This document shows, piece by piece, positions 56,513 to 64,000 of a stretch of 64,000 nucleotides of DNA. Both the position numbers and the translations under genes were made by a program. This DNA is from Stappia sp. MMSF_3263 (lineage in GTDB: Bacteria > Pseudomonadota > Alphaproteobacteria > Rhizobiales > Stappiaceae): positions 62,001 through 126,000 of the forward strand of contig NZ_JASHIK010000014.1 of NCBI RefSeq assembly GCF_030733745.1. Reading direction: 5' to 3'. Each line of letters begins with the position of its first letter. Position 1 is the first letter of the stretch. The notes under the pieces were generated by a model, which worked only from the letters and a program-made list of their open reading frames with translations, searched no databases and was not told where the DNA came from.

Positions 56513-58072
56513 TCAGCCCTCCAGGACGTGCAGTTCGGACGGCTTTGCCGGCGCGCCCGCCGGATCGCCGAAAACGGGGCCGCCGGGCGACAGGCGCATG
56601 CCCGGCCGCAGCCGCGTCCAGGCAAGGCTTGCCGGATCGAGCGGCATCGGGCCGGGCGCGGTGCACACCAGCACCGTCTCGGCGATTGGGTCGAAATCGG
56701 CGCGGAAATGCACCGAACTCTTGTTGACGAGGATCGCCATTTCCGTCGGCTCGATGCCGACGAAGCGATACATGGCAAGGTCCGCCATCTGCGCCTTGTG
56801 GCTGGCAACGGCGATCCTGACGCCGTCGATGGCAAGGCAGGCGGAAGGGCCCACATTCATGCGCGTGCCGCCATAGTAGGGGCCGGTCGCGTGCAGGTCG
56901 CCGTTCGACAGCGCCTCGACCCGGAAGGTTCCCTCGAACGGCGCGTCGCCGGGCACGTTCGACTGTCCGCCGAGCGAGATCCCGATCATGGCGCCCTCGC
57001 CGGCGTCGTGGGCTGCACGGGCGGCGGCCGGGTCGACCATCAGCCCGAGCGCGGCGTTGCTGGCGCCGGCGCGCAGCAGCGCGCGCAGCATGCCGGTCGT
57101 GTTGGAATCGCCGCCGGCGCCCGGGTTGTCCTGGGTGTCCGCGATGACGACGGGCCGGGTCGCGGCGGTGGCGATGCGCATCGCCTCGGCAACGCCCTCG
57201 TCGGGTTCGAAGGCGCGCCCGGCAAAGGCGCTCTCGCTGTCCATGATCCGCGCCACCAACCGGTCGGCGGCGGCATCGGCGGCCGCCTGCGTTTCCCCGT
57301 AAGCAAGCACGCTCTGGCCGCATTCGGCGATATCGGCGGCCGGAAAGCCCATCCAGTAGGAAAGGCTCGCGACCTCGTCGCCCTCCATCGCGCCAAGTTC
57401 GGCATAAAGGCTCCTGGCCGGCTCGATGAAGGTGCACTGCCAGGGGATCGGAATGAGGAAGGGCAACTGGCGGAAGGCTTTTTCGAAAGGCCGCCCCCGC
57501 GCCATGATCCGGTCGAGCCCCTCGGCCGCGCGCCGGCCGGTTTCGGCCATGTCGACATGGGGATAGGTTCGGAAGGCAACGAGGAAATCGGCCTGCGAGA
57601 CCATCTGCCGCGTCGTGTTTCCATGCAGGTCGAGGCTGACGGCGATCGGTACGCGCGGACCGACCACGGAACGCACCCGGGCGATCAACTCGCCCTCGCC
57701 GTCTTCCAGATGCTCGGCCACCATCGCCCCGTGCAGGTCGAGGCAGACGCCGTCGAGCGGCGCGGCGCGGTGGGCGGCGGCGATTCCCTCGACGATCTCG
57801 CCGGCGATCCGCTCATAGGCATCGCGCGTCACATGGGCTGAAGGGATCGCGCCCGTCCACAGGACCGGGACCATGTCCCAGCCGGCCTTGCGGGCATGCG
57901 CGACGGCGCCCGAGATGCCGAGATTGACGTCGCCGCAGCGCTCCAGGATTTCCGGCCCTCGCGAGATCGGCAGATAGCCGCCGCCCTGCTCGAAATGCGC
58001 CATGGTCGCGAGCGAGGGAGCGAATGTATTGGTTTCGTGGAGAAAACCGGCAAGCGCGACGCGGCTGGTCAT
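56513..58072 (-). CDS. M81-family metallopeptidase (MlrC/microcystinase C-like)
   Basis: This 519-residue protein begins RVALAGFLHETNTFAPS, the hallmark of the M81 family. It has the zinc-site candidates LDLHGAMVAEHLED and SLDLHGNTT and the ADTQDNPGAGGDSNTTG segment, with the C-terminal MlrC domain after it. MlrC cleaves a linear tetrapeptide in microcystin breakdown, and environmental relatives cut other small peptides. It is the first gene of the operon with the peptide transporter and two M20 hydrolases, and faces an IclR regulator. There are no mlrA, mlrB or mlrD neighbours. Confidence 0.9.
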   Translation of the reverse strand: MTSRVALAGFLHETNTFAPSLATMAHFEQGGGYLPISRGPEILERCGDVNLGISGAVAHARKAGWDMVPVLWTGAIPSAHVTRDAYERIAGEIVEGIAAAHRAAPLDGVCLDLHGAMVAEHLEDGEGELIARVRSVVGPRVPIAVSLDLHGNTTRQMVSQADFLVAFRTYPHVDMAETGRRAAEGLDRIMARGRPFEKAFRQLPFLIPIPWQCTFIEPARSLYAELGAMEGDEVASLSYWMGFPAADIAECGQSVLAYGETQAAADAAADRLVARIMDSESAFAGRAFEPDEGVAEAMRIATAATRPVVIADTQDNPGAGGDSNTTGMLRALLRAGASNAALGLMVDPAAARAAHDAGEGAMIGISLGGQSNVPGDAPFEGTFRVEALSNGDLHATGPYYGGTRMNVGPSACLAIDGVRIAVASHKAQMADLAMYRFVGIEPTEMAILVNKSSVHFRADFDPIAETVLVCTAPGPMPLDPASLAWTRLRPGMRLSPGGPVFGDPAGAPAKPSELHVLEG

Positions 58073-58190
58073 GACCGGATCCCCGCGCCAAGCGGCGCCG
58101 GCGCGCGGTCGATACTCGCAAACCGTGTCGCCGGCCAGCCCGGCTTGCGGGAGGATGCAACTCTACGAATGACCAATGCCGACCCCTCGT

Positions 58191-58216
58191 GTATTATATT
58201 GCAATACATTCGTATT
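58191..58216. promoter_or_regulatory. Repeated GTATT/AATAC operator boxes
   Basis: In the AT-rich divergent region between the M81 gene and the IclR gene, GTATT (58191-58195), AATAC (58203-58207) and GTATT (58212-58216) make two overlapping inverted repeats, with spacings of 7 and 4 bp. They probably bind the IclR-type regulator. Confidence 0.55.
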
Positions 58217-58345
58217 ATTATTTACGATAAGGTTCAGCGAGACGGCGAGTCAATGCCGTTTAATGAGCATGTGCAGAGCTGGGGAATGCGAATGACAGGT
58301 TGGTGGCCGCGGGCCAGGCCGGATGCCGGCACGCCGGAGGAGCAG

Positions 58346-59101
58346 ATGAGCGATCCCCTATTCGTCCGCTCGGTTGCCCGCGCCATGCAGGTGCTGTCGG
58401 CCTTCCACCAGGCCGACGCGCCGATGACGCTGACCGAGATCGCGGCGGCCGGCGACATGGACAAGAGCGCTGCCCAGCGCTTCGTCCACACCCTGCGCAA
58501 GCTGGGCTATATCGAGCGCGACGCGACGGATCGCGGCTTCGTGCCGGGCCTGCGCCTGCTCGACCATTCGCTCGACTACCTGCGCCTCAATCCACTGGTC
58601 GAACGGGCAACGCCGGTGCTGCAGGAATTGCGGCGTCACGTGCACGAACGTGTCGATCTCAGCCTGTTCGACGACCTGCGGGTAGTTTACGCGGCGCGCA
58701 ACCAGAGCAAGCGGGAGACCTTCTTCGCGGCACTTATCGGGCACGCGGTGCCGACATTTTGTGCAAGCGGGGGACGGGCCATCCTGGCGCTTCTCGCCGA
58801 TGCGGAGGTGGACGGCATTCTCGCCCGTTCCGAGCTCAGGCCGATCACCATGCGCACCATCACCGACCCGCAGGCGATCCGGGACAAGGTGCGCGAGGCG
58901 CGCGAGGTCGGCTATGCCTGCGCGCTGGAGGAGGTGGTTCCCGGCGAAATCGCCCTTGGCGTTGCCATCACCGGGCCGGACGGGCGACCGGTCGCCGCGA
59001 TCCACGTTGCCGGCTCGCTGTCGGAATGGCAGCCGGAGGAATTCTGCCAGAAGTTCGCGCCGATCGCCCAGTCGACCGCGCGCGCGCTCAGCCGGGCGTA
59101 A
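58346..59101 (+). CDS. IclR-family regulator of the peptide operon
   Basis: This 251-residue protein has an N-terminal winged helix (about 5-65: SVARAMQVLSAFH, LTEIAAAGDMDKSAAQRFVHTL). The IclR effector domain (80-250) includes HAVPTFCASGGRAILA and GYACALEEVVPGEIALGVAI. GGAGGAGC lies 5 nt before the ATG at 58346. Other in-frame starts upstream would pass through the operator region. It is divergent from the M81-ABC-M20 operon and most likely represses or activates it in response to a degradation product. Confidence 0.9.
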   Translation: MSDPLFVRSVARAMQVLSAFHQADAPMTLTEIAAAGDMDKSAAQRFVHTLRKLGYIERDATDRGFVPGLRLLDHSLDYLRLNPLVERATPVLQELRRHVHERVDLSLFDDLRVVYAARNQSKRETFFAALIGHAVPTFCASGGRAILALLADAEVDGILARSELRPITMRTITDPQAIRDKVREAREVGYACALEEVVPGEIALGVAITGPDGRPVAAIHVAGSLSEWQPEEFCQKFAPIAQSTARALSRA

Positions 59102-59189
59102 GCGACCGAAGACGCATTGCCAGCCGGGCTGCCCCGCACTCAGTCCGCCACCCTGGGGACCCGGTCAGTTCCCTGCCCTCACCCCGTCC

Positions 59190-59375
59190 TCAGGCCGTCA
59201 CCCCCGCCGGAGCGCAGCGCAGAGCGGGGGGCCATTCGTTCCCGGAGCGGAGACGACAGGATCGCTGCGGCCGCATGGCGTTCCTGCCGCCACTGGAGGG
59301 AGCTGTCACGCCAGCCGGGGTTGCCAATGGGTCCCCGTCAAGCCGGGGATGATCTCCAAGAGGGTGGCAAGCACC
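59190..59375. repeat. Dispersed intergenic repeat between IclR and RND genes
   Basis: The region contains the words GTTGCCAATGGGTCCCCGTCAAGCC-GGGGATGA and GCCATTCGTTCCCGGAGCGG, which resemble parts of the 293-bp tandem unit at 11.5-12.3 kb on either strand. It is non-coding. Confidence 0.65.
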
Positions 59376-59387
59376 CGTCACCCCCGC

Positions 59388-62300
59388 CTATTCCGCCGGC
59401 TGGGCGCTTGCGCCGCCGCCCGCACGCCGCTTCGCGCGATCCCGGGAGAACAGCGTGTAGGCGGTCGGCACGACGAACAGCGTCAGCACCGTGCCGAAGC
59501 TCATGCCCCCGACAATGACCCAGCCGATCGCCTGCCGGCTCTCGCCGCCCGCTCCGCCGGCCAGCGCCAGCGGTACCGCGCCGAAGACCATCGCGCCGGT
59601 GGTCATCAGGATCGGGCGCAGGCGCAGCGCCGCCGCCTCGATCACCGCCTCGCGCCGACCCTGCCCCGCCTCCTGCAGCTGGTTGGCGAACTGGACGATG
59701 AGGATGCCGTGCTTGGTGATCAGGCCGATCAGCGTCACCAGCCCGATCTGGCTGTAGATGTTGAGCGTCCCGCCCGTGTAGTGCATCGCGGCCAGCGCGC
59801 CGAGCATCGACAGCGGCACCGTCAACATGATGATGAAGGGATCGACGAAGCTCTCGAACTGGGCGGAAAGCACCAGGTAGATGAAACCCAGCGCCAGCAC
59901 GAAGATGAAGGCAAGGCTCGATCCCGTCTGGCGGAACTCGCGCGACACCCCGCCATAGTCGGTGCGGGCGCTCGAGGGCAGCACCTGCGCCGCCGTCGCC
60001 TCCAGGTAGTCGAGCGCCTCGCCGAGCGAATAGCCCGGCGCCAGGTTGCCGGAGATCTTGGCGGCGCGCAGCTGGTTGAAGCGGTTCAGCTCCTTCGGCG
60101 ACACGCTCTCGCGCACGCTGATCAGGTTGGACAGCTGCACCATCGCGCCGTTCTGGCCGCGCACGTAGATGTCCTGCAGGTCGCCCGGCGTGCGGCGGTC
60201 GGACGGATCGACCTGGACGATCACGTCATACTGCTCGCCGTTCATGTTGAAGCGGGTGACCTTGCGCCCGCCGAGCAGCGTCTCCATCGTCCGCCCGACG
60301 GTCAGCACTCCCGCGCCCACGTCGGCGACACGGTCGCGGTCGAGCTCGACCTCGATCTGCGGCTTGTTGAGGCTGAGATCGCTGTTGATGTTGACGAGAT
60401 TGGGGTTCTCGGAGATCGCGTCGAGGAAGGAATTGACCATCTCGTCGAGCCGCTCGTAGGGCTCGGAGGTGAGGATCATGAATTCGATGGGTCGCGAGCG
60501 CGGGCTGACGCCGAACGAGCCGGGATTGTTGACCGAGGCGCGCAGGCCGGCGACGCGGCGGATTTGCGGCTGCAGCTGCGCGCCGATCTCGATCTGGCTG
60601 CGCGTGCGGGTCTCCCAGGGCGCCAGCTGCGAGAAGGAGGTGATGTCGTTGACCTCCGGCGAGCCGGCGATGACGAAGAAGGAATTCACCTCCGGCACCG
60701 CACCGATGATCTGCTCGACCTGCAGCCCGTAGCGGCTGGTGAAGTCGATGGTCGCCCCTTCGGGCGCCGAACCGGTCAGGAACAGCACACCGCGATCCTC
60801 GAGCGGGGCCAGTTCCGACTTCAGCGTCGTCAGCAGCATCCAGGAGGCGCCCGCGACCGCAAAGACCAGCAGGACCACCAGCCAGCGCACCTTGAGCGAC
60901 AGCACCAGAAGCCGCCGATAGGCCTCGTTGACCGCGTCGAGACCGCGCTCCAGCGTGGCGGAGATGCGGCCCGGCTTCTCGTGTTCGCGCAGCAGCTTGG
61001 CGCACATCATGGGCGAGAGCGTCAGCGCCACCAGGCCGGACATCAGCACCGCGGCGGCGAGCGTCAGGGCAAACTCGGTGAACAGCTTGCCCGTCCGCCC
61101 GGCCGCGAAGGCGACCGGCGCGTAGACGGCGGCAAGCGTCAGGGTCATCGCGACGACCGCGCCGGAGATCTCCTGAATGCCGGTGATCGCGGCGCGCACC
61201 GGCTTCATGCCCTTTTCGATGTGCCGATGGATGTTCTCCAGCACGACGATGGCATCGTCGACGACGAGGCCGATGGCCAGCACCATGGCCAGCAGCGTCA
61301 GCGTGTTGATGGAAAAGCCGAGCGCGTAGATCACCGTGCAGGCGCCGACCAGCGAGACCGGGATGGTGACCAGCGGGATCAGGGTGGCGCGCAGCGAACG
61401 CAGGAAGAAGAAGATCACCAGAACGACAAGAACCACCGCCTCCGCGATGGTCATGAACACCGCCTCGATCGAACGGTCGATGAAGATCGACTTGTCATAG
61501 GCGATATCGGCGTTCATGCCGGCCGGCAGGTCGCGGCGAATGTCGGGCATCGCCTCGTTCATCGCCCGCGACACGTCGAGCGGATTGGCGGTCGCCTGCT
61601 TGACCACGCCCAGGATGACCGCATTGTCGCCCTTGTAGCGTGTCGTGCGGCGCTCGTCCTCCGGCCCCACCGCCACCCGCGCGACGTCGCCAAGGCGGAC
61701 GGAAAAGCCGTTCGCGTCCTTGACAACGATCCGGCGGAACTGCTCGCTGGTGGTCAGCCCGGTGCGCGAAAGCACCGTGAATTCGCGGTCGAAACTCTCG
61801 ATCCGCCCGGAGGGCACCTCGACATTCTGCTGGCGCAGGGCAAGCTCGACATCCTGCACGGTCAGTTCGTAAGCGGCGAGCCGGGTACGGTCGATCCACA
61901 CCCGCATCGCGTAGCGGCGCTCGCCGAAGATGCGCACCTCGGCAACGCCCGGCAGGTTCTGCAACCGGTCCTTGATGTAGCGGTCGGCGTAGTCGGACAC
62001 CTCGATGGGGCTGTTGCGGTCGCTGGTGAGCGCGATGAAGATGATCGACTGTGCATCGGCCTCGACCTTGGAGACGACCGGTTCCGAGACCTCGTCGGGC
62101 AGGCGGCCGCGCACGCGGCTGACCCGGTCGCGCACGTCGTTGGCGGCCTCGTCCGGATCGACGGACAGCAGGAAGCGCACGGTGATGCGGCTCGACTCCG
62201 GCCGCGAGCGGCTTTCCAGGATCTCGACGCCGCCAATGCCGGCAATCGATCCCTCGAGCACCTGGGTGACCTGGGATTCGATGATCTGCGCGCTGGCGCC

Positions 62301-62456
62301 GGGATAGTCGGTGCGCACGGAGACGACCGGCGGGTCGATGTTGGGATATTCCCGCAAGGACAGCCGCGAGAAGGAGACCAGCCCGAGCAGCACGATCATC
62401 AGGCTGACGACGGAGGCGAAGACCGGCTTGCGAACGAAGAATTCGAGCAGGCCCAT
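59388..62456 (-). CDS. RND efflux pump inner-membrane transporter
   Basis: This 1022-residue protein is the normal length for HAE1/HME-type RND pumps. There are twelve membrane helices in two halves, with the proton-relay Asp pair in AIGLVVDDAIVVLENI (TM4) and a KHGILIVQFAN segment in TM10. It starts MGLLEFFVRKPVFASVVSLMI. The close coupling to an MFP adaptor and the sequence style of the MexF/MdtB-like group suggest drug or solvent efflux. No outer-membrane factor or regulator is in the window. It starts 1 bp after the adaptor gene ends. Confidence 0.95.
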   Translation of the reverse strand: MGLLEFFVRKPVFASVVSLMIVLLGLVSFSRLSLREYPNIDPPVVSVRTDYPGASAQIIESQVTQVLEGSIAGIGGVEILESRSRPESSRITVRFLLSVDPDEAANDVRDRVSRVRGRLPDEVSEPVVSKVEADAQSIIFIALTSDRNSPIEVSDYADRYIKDRLQNLPGVAEVRIFGERRYAMRVWIDRTRLAAYELTVQDVELALRQQNVEVPSGRIESFDREFTVLSRTGLTTSEQFRRIVVKDANGFSVRLGDVARVAVGPEDERRTTRYKGDNAVILGVVKQATANPLDVSRAMNEAMPDIRRDLPAGMNADIAYDKSIFIDRSIEAVFMTIAEAVVLVVLVIFFFLRSLRATLIPLVTIPVSLVGACTVIYALGFSINTLTLLAMVLAIGLVVDDAIVVLENIHRHIEKGMKPVRAAITGIQEISGAVVAMTLTLAAVYAPVAFAAGRTGKLFTEFALTLAAAVLMSGLVALTLSPMMCAKLLREHEKPGRISATLERGLDAVNEAYRRLLVLSLKVRWLVVLLVFAVAGASWMLLTTLKSELAPLEDRGVLFLTGSAPEGATIDFTSRYGLQVEQIIGAVPEVNSFFVIAGSPEVNDITSFSQLAPWETRTRSQIEIGAQLQPQIRRVAGLRASVNNPGSFGVSPRSRPIEFMILTSEPYERLDEMVNSFLDAISENPNLVNINSDLSLNKPQIEVELDRDRVADVGAGVLTVGRTMETLLGGRKVTRFNMNGEQYDVIVQVDPSDRRTPGDLQDIYVRGQNGAMVQLSNLISVRESVSPKELNRFNQLRAAKISGNLAPGYSLGEALDYLEATAAQVLPSSARTDYGGVSREFRQTGSSLAFIFVLALGFIYLVLSAQFESFVDPFIIMLTVPLSMLGALAAMHYTGGTLNIYSQIGLVTLIGLITKHGILIVQFANQLQEAGQGRREAVIEAAALRLRPILMTTGAMVFGAVPLALAGGAGGESRQAIGWVIVGGMSFGTVLTLFVVPTAYTLFSRDRAKRRAGGGASAQPAE

Positions 62457-62457
62457 G

Positions 62458-63579
62458 TCAGGAACCCTTCGGTCCGTCGACGACGTCGACCGTGGCGCCA
62501 TCACGCAACAACAGCTGCCCGGCGGTGACCACCACCGCCTCGCGCTTCAGACCGCCGGTGATCTCCACATCGCCGGGACGGCGCAGGCCGATCTCGACCG
62601 GCGTCTTGACGGCGCGCCCCTCCTCGACCCGGTAGACGTAGAGCCGCCCGCCATCCTGGAAGATCGCCGCCTCGGGCACCAGCAGCGCCTCGGGCCGCTC
62701 CTCGATGACGATGCGGATGCGGGCGAACAGCCCCGGCGACAGGCGGCCGTCCGGGTTCGACACCTCGGCGCGCAGGCGGATGGCACGCCCGGAAACGTCG
62801 ACGATCGGATCGATGGCGGTGATCGTGCCGGGAATTTCCTCGCCGGGGCGCGCATCGACGGAGACCTGCACCGACAGCCCCTTGCCGAGCTTTGCCAGAT
62901 AGGTTTCCGACACCCGGAACTCGACCTTCAGCGGGTCTGTGCTGGCCAGCTCCACGATCCGGTCTCCGGGGCTGAGATAGGCGCCGGCGCTGATCGTGCG
63001 GAAGCCGACCGTGCCGGCGAAAGGCGCCTCGATCGAGGTCTTGGCCAGGCGCGCCTCGGCCAGCGACAGGTTGGCCTGCGCGGCGATGCGGGCCTGGGCC
63101 GTCTCGTCGCGGGCACGCAGCGTGCCGCTGCCCTGTTCGGCGAGCTTGCGGGCGCGTTCGAAATTGGCCTCGGCGAGCGAGACTTCGGAACGGGCCTTGT
63201 CGAGCTCCGCCTTGAGGATTTCCGCATCCAGCTCGACCAGCACGTCGCCGGCCTCGACCCGCTGCCCCTCGGTGAAGGCGAGGCGCGCGACGCGACCGGC
63301 GATCTCCGGCGAGATGACCACCGACTCGTTGGCGACCAGCGTGCCGAAGGCACGGATGTCCTCGACGATGTCATGGACGTTGACCGGCGCCGTCTCGACG
63401 GCGACCGCAGGCCGACGCTTTTCGGCGCCCGCCCCGCGCGCGGCTTCCGTCGAGGCGGAGGCCGGCAGCAGCGAGGCGATCGAGACGGGTCCCTCGGACT
63501 GGCTCAGATAGGCGACGCCTCCGGCCAGGACGAGTGCAAGGCCGGCAGTGCCGAGAGCAGGCAAATTCCACAAACGCAT
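62458..63579 (-). CDS. Membrane-fusion adaptor of the RND pump
   Basis: This 373-residue periplasmic adaptor has an N-terminal membrane anchor (about residues 8-25), a lipoyl-like half motif VSPEIAGRVARLAFTEGQRVEAGDVLVELD, and a coiled-coil hairpin (about 120-180). The second lipoyl half (IEAPFAGTVGFRTISAGAYLSPGD), a beta barrel and a membrane-proximal domain ending DGATVDVVDG follow. It links the RND pump to an outer-membrane channel. The ATG at 63579 begins the anchor. An earlier ATG at 63714 has no such character. Confidence 0.93.
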   Translation of the reverse strand: MRLWNLPALGTAGLALVLAGGVAYLSQSEGPVSIASLLPASASTEAARGAGAEKRRPAVAVETAPVNVHDIVEDIRAFGTLVANESVVISPEIAGRVARLAFTEGQRVEAGDVLVELDAEILKAELDKARSEVSLAEANFERARKLAEQGSGTLRARDETAQARIAAQANLSLAEARLAKTSIEAPFAGTVGFRTISAGAYLSPGDRIVELASTDPLKVEFRVSETYLAKLGKGLSVQVSVDARPGEEIPGTITAIDPIVDVSGRAIRLRAEVSNPDGRLSPGLFARIRIVIEERPEALLVPEAAIFQDGGRLYVYRVEEGRAVKTPVEIGLRRPGDVEITGGLKREAVVVTAGQLLLRDGATVDVVDGPKGS

Positions 63580-63779
63580 TGTCGGACAACCTCGGCGCCG
63601 GCCGGCCGCGGTTCGCGGCTGGGCCTGTTCAGCGGCTTGCCGCCTGGCGCTCCTCGTCCCGGTGCGCTGTCTGCGTCCGGACGGTTGCCGCGCATGCGTG
63701 AAACCACGCAGCAAGAATAGATAGCAGCGTCAGTACTGACAAGGTGAAACACCGTGCAGCGAAAGCCCGGCGTTTCGCG

Positions 63780-64000
63780 CTACGGCTTGTAGAAGACAAG
63801 GCCCGCGCCGGCCGCGATCAGCGTGAAACCGGCGAAATGGGTCCAGCGCAATTCCTCGCCCAGATAGGCAACGGAGAAGACGGCGAAGACACCGAGGGTG
63901 ATCACTTCCTGGATCGTCTTCAGCTCGGCGGCGGAAAACACCCCGTGGCCGATGCGGTTGGCCGGCACCTGCAGCAGATACTCGAAGAAGGCGATGCCCC
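63780..64000 (-). CDS. DUF486 (DMT-like) membrane protein, 5' end beyond the window
   Basis: The frame is open from the window edge to TAG at 63780, giving the last 73 residues. They match DUF486 (COG3169): FFEYLLQVPANRIGHG, FSAAELKTIQEVITLGVF and the final helix FTLIAAGAGLVFYKP. Full members are about 115 residues with four helices, so about 40 N-terminal residues lie outside. The function is unknown. Confidence 0.9.
   Translation of the reverse strand, partial: GIAFFEYLLQVPANRIGHGVFSAAELKTIQEVITLGVFAVFSVAYLGEELRWTHFAGFTLIAAGAGLVFYKP

Noticed and set aside
58761-62528. Very long open frame (over 1200 codons) on the plus strand opposite the RND pump
   Set aside because: It mirrors the codon pattern of the RND gene on the other strand and is rich in Arg/His/Asp/Gln repeats. 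The RND protein is a certain match.

Overview
The window is GC-rich alphaproteobacterial chromosome. Several gene types point to Hyphomicrobiales, perhaps near Stappiaceae: an ScfR/PrpR-type propionate regulator, homospermidine synthase next to a type III ornithine/lysine decarboxylase, a TIGR03808-type Tat repeat protein, and the short DnaB-like helicase usual in that order. The order-level placement is inference from gene content. Most of the window is ordinary chromosomal coding sequence. Only the 43.9-48.6 kb stretch looks like recently disturbed accessory DNA.

Layout from the left. 1-1684: a large unknown minus-strand gene running off the window edge. 2.0-3.2 kb: MFS exporter. 3.6-11.5 kb: propionyl-CoA module. 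An ScfR-like regulator diverges from bioY-pccB-pccA-mutase across an intergenic region with TTTGCAAA operator boxes, so biotin uptake, the biotin carboxylase and the B12 mutase sit together. 11.5-12.35 kb: 2.8 copies of a 293-bp tandem repeat. 12.4-19.1 kb: DnaB-like ATPase, LuxR regulator, DUF1131 lipoprotein, Tat beta-helix protein, asparaginase and aminotransferase. 19.2-22.4 kb: polyamine module (homospermidine synthase and ornithine decarboxylase) with a structured RNA leader. 22.6-25.9 kb: a seven-EF-hand exported protein divergent from a two-component system. 26.2-34.8 kb: PilZ protein, malate synthase G, LysR regulator with its quinone-reductase target, EamA transporter and a CPA1 antiporter with a cyclic-nucleotide domain.

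34.9-40.9 kb is the most unusual part. It holds a LuxO-like sigma-54 activator, a small protein resembling a RiPP precursor with an NHLP-like leader, a SARP/BTAD regulator and a stand-alone YcaO enzyme. The small gene has an upstream pair of TTGTATT heptamers on an 11-bp pitch, 8 bp before a -10-like TATACA. That is the arrangement SARP activators are known to use. I propose a SARP-controlled YcaO natural-product locus. Two strong plus-strand terminators lie in the adjacent non-coding region and suggest small RNAs.

41.8-48.6 kb: globin-coupled chemoreceptor, tRNA-Gln and tRNA-Pro, then a lower-GC segment with a DUF4403-like lipoprotein, gene remnants and a broken IS3-family element, then a YnfA protein and a small secreted protein. 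48.6-59.1 kb: a peptide uptake and hydrolysis operon (MlrC-type M81 peptidase, substrate-binding protein, two permeases, a fused double ATPase and two M20 hydrolases) opposite an IclR regulator. 59.4-63.6 kb: RND efflux pump with its adaptor. 63.8-64.0 kb: the 3' part of a DUF486 membrane protein cut by the window edge.
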